From: Nonomuraea longispora
Lineage (GTDB): Bacteria; Actinomycetota; Actinomycetes; Streptosporangiales; Streptosporangiaceae
Direction of reading: 5' to 3'
Assembly: GCF_004348345.1 (NCBI RefSeq)
Contig: NZ_SMJZ01000046.1
Location: forward strand, 1-47,152
Length of the DNA stretch: 47,152 nt
Below the pieces are notes generated by a model. That model was not told where the DNA came from. It worked only from the letters and a program-made list of their open reading frames with translations, and did not search any database. Made by a program: the position numbers and the translations under genes. How positions within the stretch are numbered: position 1 is the stretch's first letter; the number at the start of each line of letters is the position of its first letter. Below are positions 24,823 through 33,669 of this stretch, in pieces.

Positions 24823-25551
24823 ATGAGCGTACTTTCAGGTAAGGGCGCACTGGTCACCGGAGGCTCCAGGGGCATCGGCAGGGCCGTCGTGGAGCGGCTG
24901 ACCCGCGACGGGGCCGAGGTCGTGTTCTGCTACGAGCACTCGGAAAAGGCGGCGCGGCAGGTGGCCGAGGAGACGGGTGCGCACGCCGTACGAGCCGATC
25001 TGGGCGACCAGGATGATCTGCAGCGGTTGTTCGCCGAGGCGGAGGCGCGGCTGCCCGGGCTGGACATCCTGGTCAACAACGCCGCGCTGAGCCTGGCCAA
25101 GCCCCTGGGCGACATCACCGGCGACGACTACGAACGGGTCTTCGCGGTGAACACGCGTGCGGTGTTCCTGGCCACGCAGTGGGCGGGCGGGGTCATGCGC
25201 GACGACGGACGGATCATCACGATCTCGACGCTCAACACCCAGGTGCCCGCTCCCGGCCTGATCCTCTACTGCGGCAGCAAGGGGGCGGTCGAGCAGTTCG
25301 CCAAAGTGGCCTCGCGCGAGCTGGGCGTGCGGGGCATCACCGTGAACGTCGTCTCGTCCGGCGCGACCGACACCGACATGCTGCGCGGCGCCAACCCGCC
25401 GGAGGCGCTGGAGCTGACGGAGCAGTACACCGCGCTGCGGCGCCTCGGCAGGCCCGGCGACATCGCCGCCGTGGTCGCCTTCCTGGCGGGCCCCGACGGT
25501 CACTGGGTAACCGGCCACAACGTGCACGCCACCGGCGGGCTGTACGTCTGA
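24823..25551 (+). CDS. Short-chain dehydrogenase/reductase
   Basis: A 242-residue classical SDR with an NAD(P)-binding TGGSRGIG at 12-19, NNAA at 85-88, and catalytic Ser135, Tyr149 and Lys153 (YCGSK). The end of the protein has the usual GHNVHATGG. Closest in style to 3-oxoacyl-ACP reductase (FabG)-like enzymes, but the substrate cannot be read from sequence. It lies 9 bp after def, probably in the same transcript. Convergent with the aldehyde dehydrogenase. Confidence 0.9.
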   Translation: MSVLSGKGALVTGGSRGIGRAVVERLTRDGAEVVFCYEHSEKAARQVAEETGAHAVRADLGDQDDLQRLFAEAEARLPGLDILVNNAALSLAKPLGDITGDDYERVFAVNTRAVFLATQWAGGVMRDDGRIITISTLNTQVPAPGLILYCGSKGAVEQFAKVASRELGVRGITVNVVSSGATDTDMLRGANPPEALELTEQYTALRRLGRPGDIAAVVAFLAGPDGHWVTGHNVHATGGLYV

Positions 25552-25583
25552 CCTCGCCGGCGCGTCGTGATTCGGCCCGGCGG

Positions 25584-26987
25584 CTACAGCTGCAGCGCCT
25601 TGACCTCCAGGAACTCCTCCAGCCCGTGCTCGCCGAGCTCCCGGCCCACCCCCGACTGCTTGTAGCCGCCGAAGGGGGCCATCGGGTTGAACCGGCCGCC
25701 GTTGACGGCCACCTGGCCGGTGCGGAGCCGGCGGGCGACCGACAGGGCGTGTTCGTCGGTGCCCGACCAGACCGCTCCGGCCAGGCCGTATTTCGTGTCG
25801 TTGGCGATCTGCACGGCCATGTCCTCGGTCGTGTACGGGATCAGCGACAACACCGGGCCGAAGATCTCCTCCTGCTCGATCGTCATGCCCGGCTCCACAG
25901 CCGCGAACACGGTGGGCTCGACGTAGTAGCCGCGCTCGCGCGGCTGCTCGGTGCCACCGGCGACCAGCCGCGCGCCCTCCTCCTGGCCCCTGTTGATGTA
26001 GCGGACGACGCGCTCGCGCTGGGTCGCCGACACCAGCGGGCCGATCTTGGTCGACTCGTCGAAGGGGTCGCCGACGGGGTAGCCGCGCGCGGTCTCCACG
26101 GCCAGGCGCACGGCCTCGTCGTACTGGTCGCGGTGGACGATCATGCGGGTCCATGCCGAGCAGGTCTGGCCGGCGTTGACGAAGCAGTTGGCCACGCCGA
26201 CCTTGACGGCTCGGGCCAGGTCGGCATCAGGAAGAATGATATTTGCCGACTTACCGCCCAGCTCCAGCGCAACCCGCTTGACCGACTCGGCCGCGAGCGA
26301 GGCCACCCGCTTGCCGGCGACGGTCGAGCCGGTGAACGACACCATGTCCACGTCAGGGTGGGCGGCCATCGCCTCCCCCACCACCGGCCCACGCCCGCTC
26401 ACCAGGTTGAACACGCCCGCGGGCAGGCCCACCTCGTCGAAGATCTCCGCCAGCGCGTACGCCGCCAGCGGCGCCACCTCGCTCGGCTTCAGCACCACGG
26501 TGCACCCGGCGGCCAGCGCGGGGCCCACCTTGCAGATGATCTGGTGCAGCGGGTAGTTCCACGGCGTGATCGCCGCCACCACCCCGACCGGCTCCTTGAG
26601 CACCAGCGAGTTGCCGACCCGGGACTCGCGCGGATGGCTCTCGGCCAGTTTGGCGTAGGAGGCCAGCACGGTGGCGGGCATGAGGGTCTGTACCTTGAGC
26701 GCGAAGCCGAGCGGCGCGCCCATGTCGGTGGCGATGGTCTTGGCGATCTCGTCAGCTCGCTGTTTCAGCAGCTCGGCGGCGTCGCCGAGCAGCTTCCCGC
26801 GTTCGGCGGCGGCGGTCTCCGACCATCGGGGGAAGGCTGTCCCGGCCGCCCGCACGGCCGCCTCGACGTCGCGGGGGGAGCCCGCGGGGACGCGGTCGAT
26901 GATCTCTTCCGTGGCCGGGTTCGCGACCTCGATGGACTCGTCCGACTGCGACGAGGTCCAGGAGCCGCCGATATAGAGCTGACGCAT
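25584..26987 (-). CDS. NAD(P)-dependent aldehyde dehydrogenase
   Basis: Oxidises an aldehyde to the acid. The 467-residue protein has the cofactor region [35 protein letters not shown], the catalytic Glu in ALELGGKS and the catalytic Cys in NAGQTCSAW, and ends with the family segment [14 protein letters not shown] chose ATG 26987 with AGGA upstream; ATG or GTG codons upstream are less well placed. The natural aldehyde is unknown. It faces the SDR gene and is upstream of nothing obviously related. Confidence 0.92.
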   Translation of the reverse strand: MRQLYIGGSWTSSQSDESIEVANPATEEIIDRVPAGSPRDVEAAVRAAGTAFPRWSETAAAERGKLLGDAAELLKQRADEIAKTIATDMGAPLGFALKVQTLMPATVLASYAKLAESHPRESRVGNSLVLKEPVGVVAAITPWNYPLHQIICKVGPALAAGCTVVLKPSEVAPLAAYALAEIFDEVGLPAGVFNLVSGRGPVVGEAMAAHPDVDMVSFTGSTVAGKRVASLAAESVKRVALELGGKSANIILPDADLARAVKVGVANCFVNAGQTCSAWTRMIVHRDQYDEAVRLAVETARGYPVGDPFDESTKIGPLVSATQRERVVRYINRGQEEGARLVAGGTEQPRERGYYVEPTVFAAVEPGMTIEQEEIFGPVLSLIPYTTEDMAVQIANDTKYGLAGAVWSGTDEHALSVARRLRTGQVAVNGGRFNPMAPFGGYKQSGVGRELGEHGLEEFLEVKALQL

Positions 26988-27116
26988 TGCACCATCCTGA
27001 CAGCGCTTCACGCGGCGATGCGAGGGCTCATCCCGGTCGGGATGAGCCTTCCTCCACCGCCGCCGTCCTTCTTCAACCGCCAGCGTACGACGGCGCAGCG
27101 GGCATAGCCGGATGTG

Positions 27117-27737
27117 TCAGTCGAATTGCGGTCGTTTGGTGCGGGTGCGCTTCAGCTCGAAGAAGTCCTCGTACGCGGTGACCGCGAGCACGCCGTCCCA
27201 GAGCCTGCCCGCCTCCTCGCCTCGGAGGATGCTGGTGATCACGGGCCCGAAGAAGGCGTTGGCGCCGACGCGGATGACGGGCGTGCCGACCTCCTGGCCG
27301 ACCAGCGTGATGCCCTCGTCGTGAGAGGCGCGGATCGTGGCGTCCCACTGCTCGGAGTGCATGGCCTCGACGAGGCTCCTGTCGAGGCCGGCCCGCTCGA
27401 GCGCGGTCTCGACGGTCTCACGCAGCCGCTCCGGCTCCTTGCCCCTGCCCTCGTTGTGCAGGAGAGTGCCGAGAGCGGTGTAGAGCACGCCGACGGCCTG
27501 CTCGCCGTGCTTCTCGGCGGCGGCCGCGACCACCCTGACCGACCCCATGGCCCTGGCGGCGCGTTCGCGGTAGTCGTCGGAGACGTCCTTGTCCTCGTTG
27601 AGGATGTGAAGCGACATCATGCGCCAGCGCGGCTCGATGGGGCGGACCTCCGCCACCTCGATCAGCCACCGTGACGTCACCCACGCGAAGGGGCAGGATG
27701 GGTCGAACCACAGGTCCACAGGAATCTTTTCAGTCAC
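27117..27737 (-). CDS. DsbA-family protein, mycothiol-linked oxidoreductase type
   Basis: A 206-residue thioredoxin-fold protein resembling the mycobacterial mycothiol-dependent nitroreductase Rv2466c (WFDPSCPFAWVTSRW, then WRMMSLHILNED and a helical insert). The active-site motif is CPFA rather than CPWC, so the resolving cysteine is absent and any redox work must use a monothiol mechanism, perhaps with mycothiol. GVGTP-like cis-Pro region VGTPVIRV is present. Start GTG 27737. No signal sequence, so cytoplasmic. Divergent from pepN. Confidence 0.85.
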   Translation of the reverse strand: MTEKIPVDLWFDPSCPFAWVTSRWLIEVAEVRPIEPRWRMMSLHILNEDKDVSDDYRERAARAMGSVRVVAAAAEKHGEQAVGVLYTALGTLLHNEGRGKEPERLRETVETALERAGLDRSLVEAMHSEQWDATIRASHDEGITLVGQEVGTPVIRVGANAFFGPVITSILRGEEAGRLWDGVLAVTAYEDFFELKRTRTKRPQFD

Positions 27738-27827
27738 GTGGGGCCATAACCTGAGGTGGTTCGGGTCCTATTCCCGCCGTGGCAGGATACCGACAAACTT
27801 CTCCGAAGTGGTGAAAAGGAGCGCAAC

Positions 27828-30392
27828 TTGGCAGGCAACCTGACCCGAGACGAGGCTCGCGAGCGCGCCCGGCTGCTCAAGGTCGAGTCTTACGAGGTCG
27901 CACTCGACCTGACGGAGGGGGACGAGCGCTTCGAGAGCGTCACCACGGTCCGCTTCGCCGGCACCAGCCCGGGCGCGTCCACCTTCATCGATCTGCACGG
28001 AGCCCGCGTGCGCAGGGTCGTGCTCAACGGCGAGGAGCTCGACGTGGCGGGCTACGACGCCGACGCCGGACGCTTCCCGCTGCCCTCGCTCGCCGAGAAC
28101 AACGAGCTGGTCGTGGACGCCGACTACTCCTACATGCGCACGGGCGAGGGGCTGCACCGCTTCGTCGACCCGGTCGACGAGAACGTCTACCTGCACAGCC
28201 AGTTCGAGACGGCCGACGCCCACCGCATGTACGCCTGCTTCGACCAGCCCGACCTCAAGGCCACCTTCCAGCTCACCGTGCTGGCGCCGGCCGGCTGGGA
28301 GGTCATCTCCAACGCCACCGCCACGGGGGTGGAGGAGCTGCCCGAGCAGGCCGGCAAGCACGGCACGGTGCCCGCCGCCCGCCGCTGGCAGTTCGCGCCC
28401 ACGCCGGCCATCTCCACCTACATCACCGCGCTGGTCGCCGGCCCCTACCACAAGGTGACCTCCGAGCACGACGGCATCCCGCTCGGCGTCTACTGCCGGG
28501 CCTCGCTGGCCGGGCACCTCGACGCCGACAACATCTTCGAGGTCACCCGGCAGGGCTTCGACTTCTTCCACCGGGTGTTCGGGCTGCGCTACCCCTTCGG
28601 GAAGTACGACCAGCTCTTCGTCCCCGAGTTCAACGCCGGCGCCATGGAGAACGCCGCCTGCGTGACCTTCCTGGAGGACTACGTCTTCCGCTCCCGCGTC
28701 ACCGACGCGGTCGTCGAGCGCCGCGCCGAGACGATCCTGCACGAGATGGCGCACATGTGGTTCGGCGACCTCGTCACCATGCGCTGGTGGGACGACCTGT
28801 GGCTGAACGAGTCGTTCGCCACCTACATGTCCGTGCTCGCCCAGGCCGAGGCCACGAGGTGGGGCAAGGGCGCGTGGACGACCTTCGCCAACGTGGAGAA
28901 GGCCTGGGCCTACCGCCAGGACCAACTTCCCTCCACCCACCCGATCGCCGCCGACATCCCCGACATGCAGGCCGTCGAGGTCAACTTCGACGGCATCACC
29001 TACGCCAAGGGCGCCTCGGTGCTCAAGCAGCTCGTCGCCTACGTGGGCCTGGACAACTTCCTGGCCGGCGTACGCGACTACTTCGCCGAGCACGCCTGGG
29101 GCAACACCGAGCTGAAGGACCTGCTCACCGCGCTGGAGCGCACCTCGGGCCGAGACCTGTCGTCGTGGTCGAAGGAGTGGCTGGAGACCTCGTGGGTCAA
29201 CACGCTGCGGCCCTCGTTCGAGGTGTCAGGAGGCCGGTTCACCCGCTTCGAGGTGCTGCAGGAGGCCCCGGCCGAGCACCCGACGCTGCGCTCCCACCGG
29301 GTCGCCATCGGCCTGTACTCCCTGGCAGGCGGCGAGCTGGCCCGTACCAAGCGGGTGGAGCTCGACGTGGTGGGCGCCCGTACGAACGTGGCCCAGCTCG
29401 TCGGCGAGGAGCAGCCCGACCTCGTGCTGATCAACGACGACGACCTGACCTACGCCAAGATCCGCCTCGACGAGCGCTCGCTGAAGACGCTGGTCGACGG
29501 CGGCATCGCGGCGTTCACCGAGTCGCTGCCGCGGGCCCTGTGCTGGTCGGCGGCGTGGGACATGACCCGCGACGGCGAGATGTCCACGCGCGACTACGTC
29601 AGGCTGGTCGTCTCCGGAGCGGAGACGGTCGCCGACATCACCGTCCTCCAGACGGTGCTGCGGCAGGCGCGCATGGCCGTGCAGCAGTACGCCGACCCGG
29701 CGTGGCGGCAGGAGGGCCTGACGCTGCTGGCGGGCAGACTGCGCGAGCTGTTCGCCTCCGCCGAGCCGGGCTCCGACCACCAGCTCGCCTACCTCCAGGC
29801 CTTCGCCCCCGTGGCCGGCTCGGACGAGGACCTCGACCTGCTGCAGGGCATCCTCGACGGTTCGTCCGTGCCCCAGGGCCTCACCGTCGACGCCGACCTG
29901 CGCTGGTCGCTGGTGCACGCGCTGATCTCCTGCGGCCGCCTGGCCGAGGCGGACATCGACGCCGAGCTGGAACTCGACCCTACGGCGACGGGTGAGCGCT
30001 CGGCCGCGCACTGCCGGGCCGCGATCCCGACGGCCGAGGCCAAGGCCGCGGCGTGGGACCGCATCGTGGGCGGCGAGCTGGCCAACCACATCGCCCGTAC
30101 GACCATCGGCGGCTTCCAGGACCCGCACCATCCCGAGCTGCTGGCCCCCTACCGTGAGAAATACTTCGCCGAGGTGGGGCGGATCTACAAGGAGTGGACG
30201 TTCGACCAGGCGTCCACGTTCGCCGTGGGATGCTTCCCCTCGCTGCTCATCGAGCCGGCGACGGTCGGGGCCGCAGAGCACTACCTCGCCGACGAGGAAC
30301 CGCCGCAGGCGCTGCGCCGGCTGATCCTCGAAGGCGCCGACGGCGTGAGCAGGGCCCTGCGCAACAGGGAGAAGGACGCCTCTTCTGCCTGA
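27828..30392 (+). CDS. pepN: Aminopeptidase N (M1 zinc metallopeptidase)
   Basis: Releases N-terminal amino acids from peptides in the cytoplasm. The exopeptidase motif GAMEN (NAGAMENAACV) and the zinc site HEMAH followed 18 residues later by the Glu in LWLNESFA are intact. A C-terminal ERAP1-like helical domain completes the 854 residues, the normal length. Start TTG 27828 has AAAAGGAG 6 nt upstream and is followed by AGNLTRDEA; the frame is open upstream to 27756 without homology. A strong hairpin terminator follows. Confidence 0.95.
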   Translation: MAGNLTRDEARERARLLKVESYEVALDLTEGDERFESVTTVRFAGTSPGASTFIDLHGARVRRVVLNGEELDVAGYDADAGRFPLPSLAENNELVVDADYSYMRTGEGLHRFVDPVDENVYLHSQFETADAHRMYACFDQPDLKATFQLTVLAPAGWEVISNATATGVEELPEQAGKHGTVPAARRWQFAPTPAISTYITALVAGPYHKVTSEHDGIPLGVYCRASLAGHLDADNIFEVTRQGFDFFHRVFGLRYPFGKYDQLFVPEFNAGAMENAACVTFLEDYVFRSRVTDAVVERRAETILHEMAHMWFGDLVTMRWWDDLWLNESFATYMSVLAQAEATRWGKGAWTTFANVEKAWAYRQDQLPSTHPIAADIPDMQAVEVNFDGITYAKGASVLKQLVAYVGLDNFLAGVRDYFAEHAWGNTELKDLLTALERTSGRDLSSWSKEWLETSWVNTLRPSFEVSGGRFTRFEVLQEAPAEHPTLRSHRVAIGLYSLAGGELARTKRVELDVVGARTNVAQLVGEEQPDLVLINDDDLTYAKIRLDERSLKTLVDGGIAAFTESLPRALCWSAAWDMTRDGEMSTRDYVRLVVSGAETVADITVLQTVLRQARMAVQQYADPAWRQEGLTLLAGRLRELFASAEPGSDHQLAYLQAFAPVAGSDEDLDLLQGILDGSSVPQGLTVDADLRWSLVHALISCGRLAEADIDAELELDPTATGERSAAHCRAAIPTAEAKAAAWDRIVGGELANHIARTTIGGFQDPHHPELLAPYREKYFAEVGRIYKEWTFDQASTFAVGCFPSLLIEPATVGAAEHYLADEEPPQALRRLILEGADGVSRALRNREKDASSA

Positions 30393-30400
30393 CGCGCCCG

Positions 30401-30434
30401 CCGCGGGCCCCGCCTCCAGGCGAGGGCCCGCGGG
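30401..30434 (+). terminator. pepN terminator
   Basis: CCGCGGGCCC + CGCC (30401-30414) pairs with GGCG + GGGCCCGCGG (30419-30434, one bulged A), starting 8 bp after the pepN stop. Very stable hairpin without a T-run. Confidence 0.7.
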
Positions 30435-30484
30435 CTGGGCATACTTGGCCCTGGCAGCGCGGCGGCGATGTTAGCCTCAAGTAC

Positions 30485-31762
30485 GTGCTAGGCGCCGGGA
30501 CGACGCTCAACGATCGCTACGTGCTGACCGGCCGCCTCGGCGGCGGGGGCATGGGCGAGGTGTGGCGTGCCGACGACACGGTTCTCGGCCGCACGGTGGC
30601 CGTCAAGGTGCTCATGCCGGTCCTGACGGAAAACCCGTCCTTCGTCCAGCGCTTCCAGAACGAGGCCAGGGCCATGGCCACGCTCCGGCATCCCGGCGTG
30701 GTCGACGTCTACGACTACGGCGTCAGCGAGGTCGACGGCCGCCAGGTGAGCTTCCTGGTCATGGAATACGTGGCGGGCGAGTCGCTCGACCACGTGCTGC
30801 GGCGTGGCGCACTCGGCCCGGAGGCCACCATGCGGCTGGTCGCCGAGGTGGGCGACGCGCTGGCCGCGGCCCACGCGCAAGGCATCGTCCACCGCGACGT
30901 CAAGCCGGCCAACCTCATGATCAGGCCGGACGGCGGCGTGGCGCTCACCGACTTCGGCATCGCCCACTCGGCGTCCACCGGGCACCTGACGGCCACGGGC
31001 ACGATGCTCTGCTCGGCCGGCTACTGCGCTCCCGAGATGGCCACGAGCAGCGACGTGACGCCCGCGGTCGACGTCTACGCCCTGGGCGTGGTGGCGTACG
31101 AGTGCCTGACCGGGCAACTGCCGTTCCAGGGTGACACGCCCGTACAGATCATCTTCAAGCACCTCAACTCCCCCATCCCGCGCTTGCCCGCCGACGTGCC
31201 GGCGGGGCCGCGGCAGGTGGTGGAGCGGGCGCTGGAGAAGACACCCGACGCACGCTGGCCGTCGGTCGCGCTGATGGCCGAGGCCGCGCGCACGGCGATG
31301 ATCTCGCCCGCCACGCTGCCCGTCCCGCGCCGCCGCCGCACGATGCGGGCGGTGCTCACCATCACCGCCGCGGTGGCGGTGTCCGCGGCGGTGGCGGGTT
31401 TCGTCTGGCTGCGTCCCTCGGCGCCCGCCTCGGTGGGCCGGACGGAGTCACCGGCCGCCACCCCCACGGTCACGGAGACCTCGCCGTCGCCGCCTGCCAC
31501 CGCGAAGCAGCCGCTTGCGCCGGCCAAGCGCACCTCCAGCCCCAGGCCCTCGGTCTCGAAGACGACGGTGCCGACGCCCACCGCGACGGTCACCGCCACC
31601 GAGACCGAGACGGAGACACCGACGGTCTCGCCGACCACGCCCCAGCCGGAGCCGACCGAGGAGCCGACGACCGACGAGCCCGAGGAGCCGACGTCGGAGC
31701 CCACGATCTCCCGGCCGCCGCCTCCGGGTGAGATCCAGTGTGTCCGGGCTCCGTGCCCGTGA
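30485..31762 (+). CDS. Receptor-like Ser/Thr protein kinase
   Basis: A 425-residue eukaryotic-type kinase with one membrane helix. Gly-rich loop at 18-24 (RLGGGGMGEV), Lys41, HRDVKPAN at 136-143, DFG at 156-158 and APE at 182-184 are all intact, so it should be active. The activation loop holds several Ser and Thr. The membrane helix is about 287-309, followed by a Thr/Pro/Glu/Ser-rich outer segment of roughly 110 residues with no PASTA repeats. The C-terminus is GEIQCVRAPCP with two cysteines. Start GTG 30485 has no clear ribosome binding site. The neighbour at 31815 may be its partner, but this is only positional. Confidence 0.9.
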   Translation: MLGAGTTLNDRYVLTGRLGGGGMGEVWRADDTVLGRTVAVKVLMPVLTENPSFVQRFQNEARAMATLRHPGVVDVYDYGVSEVDGRQVSFLVMEYVAGESLDHVLRRGALGPEATMRLVAEVGDALAAAHAQGIVHRDVKPANLMIRPDGGVALTDFGIAHSASTGHLTATGTMLCSAGYCAPEMATSSDVTPAVDVYALGVVAYECLTGQLPFQGDTPVQIIFKHLNSPIPRLPADVPAGPRQVVERALEKTPDARWPSVALMAEAARTAMISPATLPVPRRRRTMRAVLTITAAVAVSAAVAGFVWLRPSAPASVGRTESPAATPTVTETSPSPPATAKQPLAPAKRTSSPRPSVSKTTVPTPTATVTATETETETPTVSPTTPQPEPTEEPTTDEPEEPTSEPTISRPPPPGEIQCVRAPCP

Positions 31763-31814
31763 CCGGCCTCCGGCGCCGTCCTTGGCGGCTCGCCGAACAT
31801 GAGAAAGTCTTCGC

Positions 31815-32765
31815 GTGGACTCGACTCGTGACCTTTTCGTCGCCCTTGCCCGTCGTTACGCCTTCGCCGACCTCGGTGCGCTGGCACCCGCCGCCGACAT
31901 CGCCGAGGTCTGCGAGTTCGGTCAACGGCTGCTGTCACTCGACGCCGAGGACTTCGCGACCGAGGCCAGGGTGGTGCCCGCCGACCTGCGGCGGCGCGCG
32001 CGAGCCTGTCACATGCCGCAGACCCCGCGCGAGCAGCCGCGCGGGGCGCTGGAGTCGCTGCGGCCCGCGTACGAGCTGCTGCTGGAAGTGATCTCCGTAC
32101 GGTGGCACCGGCGTGAGCTGAGCCCGATGATCGCCGCGGTGCACATCGCCAGCGAATATCTGCCGCTGCTGGCCTTCGAGCCGCAGCTCGGCCACGCGGG
32201 CGACCCCGCCCGCTGGCCCGAGGGGCTGAGCGTGGCGGGCAGCCGGTTCGGCGTCATCGGCGACCGGGAGTGCGACCACACCAAGTCCGAGCAGTCGGCG
32301 ACCAACCGCACGCTGCGGGTCTCCTCCGAGCCGGCCGAGGGTTGGCGGGCGTACTTCGACCGCCAGCACAGCCAGGTCGCCGGCGCGCTCGCCGTGTGCG
32401 TCGCCGGCTGCCGCAACCCGTGCACGGCCATGGACTGGATCGAGCCGGAGCCGCGGGCCGGCCTCCAGGTGCGCGCGCGTACGGCGCTGGCCTTCGCGGA
32501 GACCCCGCTCGTCCGGCTGCGCCACGCGGCGCCGGTGGGGCACGGGTTCGGGGTGCCGTCGCCGGAGGAGGTGCTCGACGCATGGGAGCGCAGCCGGGCG
32601 GCGCTCGACAAGAACACCGTCGGAGCCGCGGCGCTGAAGGACGACGGGTTCCCGCTGCCGGGGCTGCCCGCGCTGTTCTCGGCCGTCGCCGACGCCCCGA
32701 TCGAGCCGTCGACCCTGCTGCACGGGGTGAGCGAGCACATCGTCGGCCTGCTCGAACGCGGCTGA
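31815..32765 (+). CDS. Conserved-looking protein of unknown function
   Basis: A 316-residue soluble protein that I do not recognise. It begins VDSTRDLFVALARRYAFADL, has a helical first half, and then a region with several cysteines (RECDHTKSEQ, CVAGCRNPCTAMDWIEPEP) that could bind metal. The end is again helical. No signal peptide or membrane segment. Start GTG 31815 has only GAGAAAG upstream. It follows the Ser/Thr kinase by 52 bp in the same direction, so the two may be co-transcribed. Codon use is like its neighbours. Confidence 0.75.
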   Translation: MDSTRDLFVALARRYAFADLGALAPAADIAEVCEFGQRLLSLDAEDFATEARVVPADLRRRARACHMPQTPREQPRGALESLRPAYELLLEVISVRWHRRELSPMIAAVHIASEYLPLLAFEPQLGHAGDPARWPEGLSVAGSRFGVIGDRECDHTKSEQSATNRTLRVSSEPAEGWRAYFDRQHSQVAGALAVCVAGCRNPCTAMDWIEPEPRAGLQVRARTALAFAETPLVRLRHAAPVGHGFGVPSPEEVLDAWERSRAALDKNTVGAAALKDDGFPLPGLPALFSAVADAPIEPSTLLHGVSEHIVGLLERG

Positions 32766-32781
32766 TCCTCTCGAGATCAGC
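32761..32781. terminator. Terminator overlapping two convergent stops
   Basis: GCTGATC (32761-32767) and GATCAGC (32775-32781) pair around CTCTCGA. The hairpin includes the stop codon of the gene on the left and that of the convergent DUF5130 gene, so it can serve both. Confidence 0.5.
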
Positions 32782-33139
32782 GGCGGGCCGCGGCCTGCTC
32801 CGCGAGGGCGGCGATGCCGTACAACAGGCCGCCCACCAGGTCGCCCACGCTGAACGAGGTGGCCATCGACATCGCCGTCAGCCGGCAGGCGCTGTCGGGC
32901 AGCCGGAGCCTCGCGACGTCGCCGGTGACGATCTCCAGCGCCCGCCCCACGGGATCCACGAAGATCACCACGGCGTTGCCCGCCTCGTCGCCCAGGGCGG
33001 CGTGCAGGCGCTCGGCGAAGTGCCGCCGCGGACCCTCCGGCTCGCCGATGAACAACCCCAACCGCAGGCCGCTTCGCCGTTCGGCGGCCTGCACGGCCTT
33101 CCTGAGGTCGTCGGCCTGTGGAGCGGTCAGTCCGCGCAT
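32777..33139 (-). CDS. DUF5130 (TPM-like) domain protein
   Basis: A 120-residue soluble protein with the layout of actinobacterial DUF5130/TPM proteins: helix with LRKAVQAAERRSGLRLGLFIG, then HFAERLHAALGDEAGNAVVIFVDPVGRALEIVTG, and a C-terminal helix. The TPM fold is often linked to membrane or respiratory complex repair, but the role here is unknown. I chose ATG 33139 over the GTG 6 bp upstream because AGG lies at a workable distance. It starts 7 bp after the stop of the CtaJ-like gene, so the two are one transcript. Confidence 0.75.
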   Translation of the reverse strand: MRGLTAPQADDLRKAVQAAERRSGLRLGLFIGEPEGPRRHFAERLHAALGDEAGNAVVIFVDPVGRALEIVTGDVARLRLPDSACRLTAMSMATSFSVGDLVGGLLYGIAALAEQAAARR

Positions 33140-33146
33140 CGTCACC

Positions 33147-33437
33147 TCACCACCCCGCGGACGCGCCGCCGACGCGCCCGCCGGGCTCGGCCGTCTCGGC
33201 GGCGGCCACCCAGTCGTGCTCGGGAACGTCGGTCCATGGCGCCACCCGGTCGGCCAGCACCAGCTCGGACGTGCTCACCCCGCGCTCGCTCCTGGACGGC
33301 CCGCCGATCCACACCGGCCACGATCTCGTACGGCGCTGCTGAGCCCGGCCCGGCACCATGACCAGCAGGCTGATCAGCACGAACAGCCCCATGGACACTC
33401 CGATGAGATAGAGCAGAATCTCCGCCGCGCTGTTCAC
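33147..33437 (-). CDS. Small single-pass membrane protein, CtaJ-like
   Basis: A 96-residue protein with one N-terminal membrane helix (ILLYLIGVSMGLFVLISLLVMV), a basic turn (RAQQRRTR), a PVWIGGP segment and a C-terminus ending GGASAGW. This combination reminds me of CtaJ, a small accessory subunit of actinobacterial aa3-type cytochrome oxidase, whose end has a similar GGASGSW. The match is from memory and could be superficial. It is upstream of and coupled to the DUF5130 gene. A 10-bp hairpin lies 20 nt upstream of its GTG start. Confidence 0.65.
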   Translation of the reverse strand: MNSAAEILLYLIGVSMGLFVLISLLVMVPGRAQQRRTRSWPVWIGGPSRSERGVSTSELVLADRVAPWTDVPEHDWVAAAETAEPGGRVGGASAGW

Positions 33438-33456
33438 ACCCTGACCGTAAACCGCT

Positions 33457-33482
33457 GCGGCGGGTCCGGCCAGACCCGCCGC
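33457..33482 (-). promoter_or_regulatory. Hairpin upstream of the CtaJ-like gene
   Basis: GCGGCGGGTC (33457-33466) and GACCCGCCGC (33473-33482) are exact inverted copies with a 6-nt loop, 20 nt before the start codon of the leftward gene. A leader hairpin or operator. Confidence 0.4.
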
Positions 33483-33554
33483 GGGGTGTCCGGCGGATGC
33501 GGCAGGTGATCGGTACGTCCCCGCGTCACGTTAGGATCTTCAAGGGCCCCTGGG

Positions 33555-33568
33555 CTTCTCTAGAGAAG
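33555..33568. promoter_or_regulatory. 14-bp perfect palindrome in divergent spacer
   Basis: CTTCTCTAGAGAAG is fully self-complementary. It lies in the AT-richer spacer between the CtaJ-like and NERD-domain genes, about 100 bp from each start. Candidate operator. Confidence 0.4.
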
Positions 33569-33669
33569 AACGTAAGACATACCCGGAAAACACGCGTGGA
33601 ACACGATGAGCTGGGCCATAAAACTATGGACGCGGCAACACTAGGAATCGATCGAAACCCCGGGCTACG

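Noticed and set aside
24835..26154. 439-codon leftward frame spanning the SDR and aldehyde dehydrogenase region
   Set aside because: Overlaps two well-supported genes and is Arg/Pro/Gly-rich without homology.
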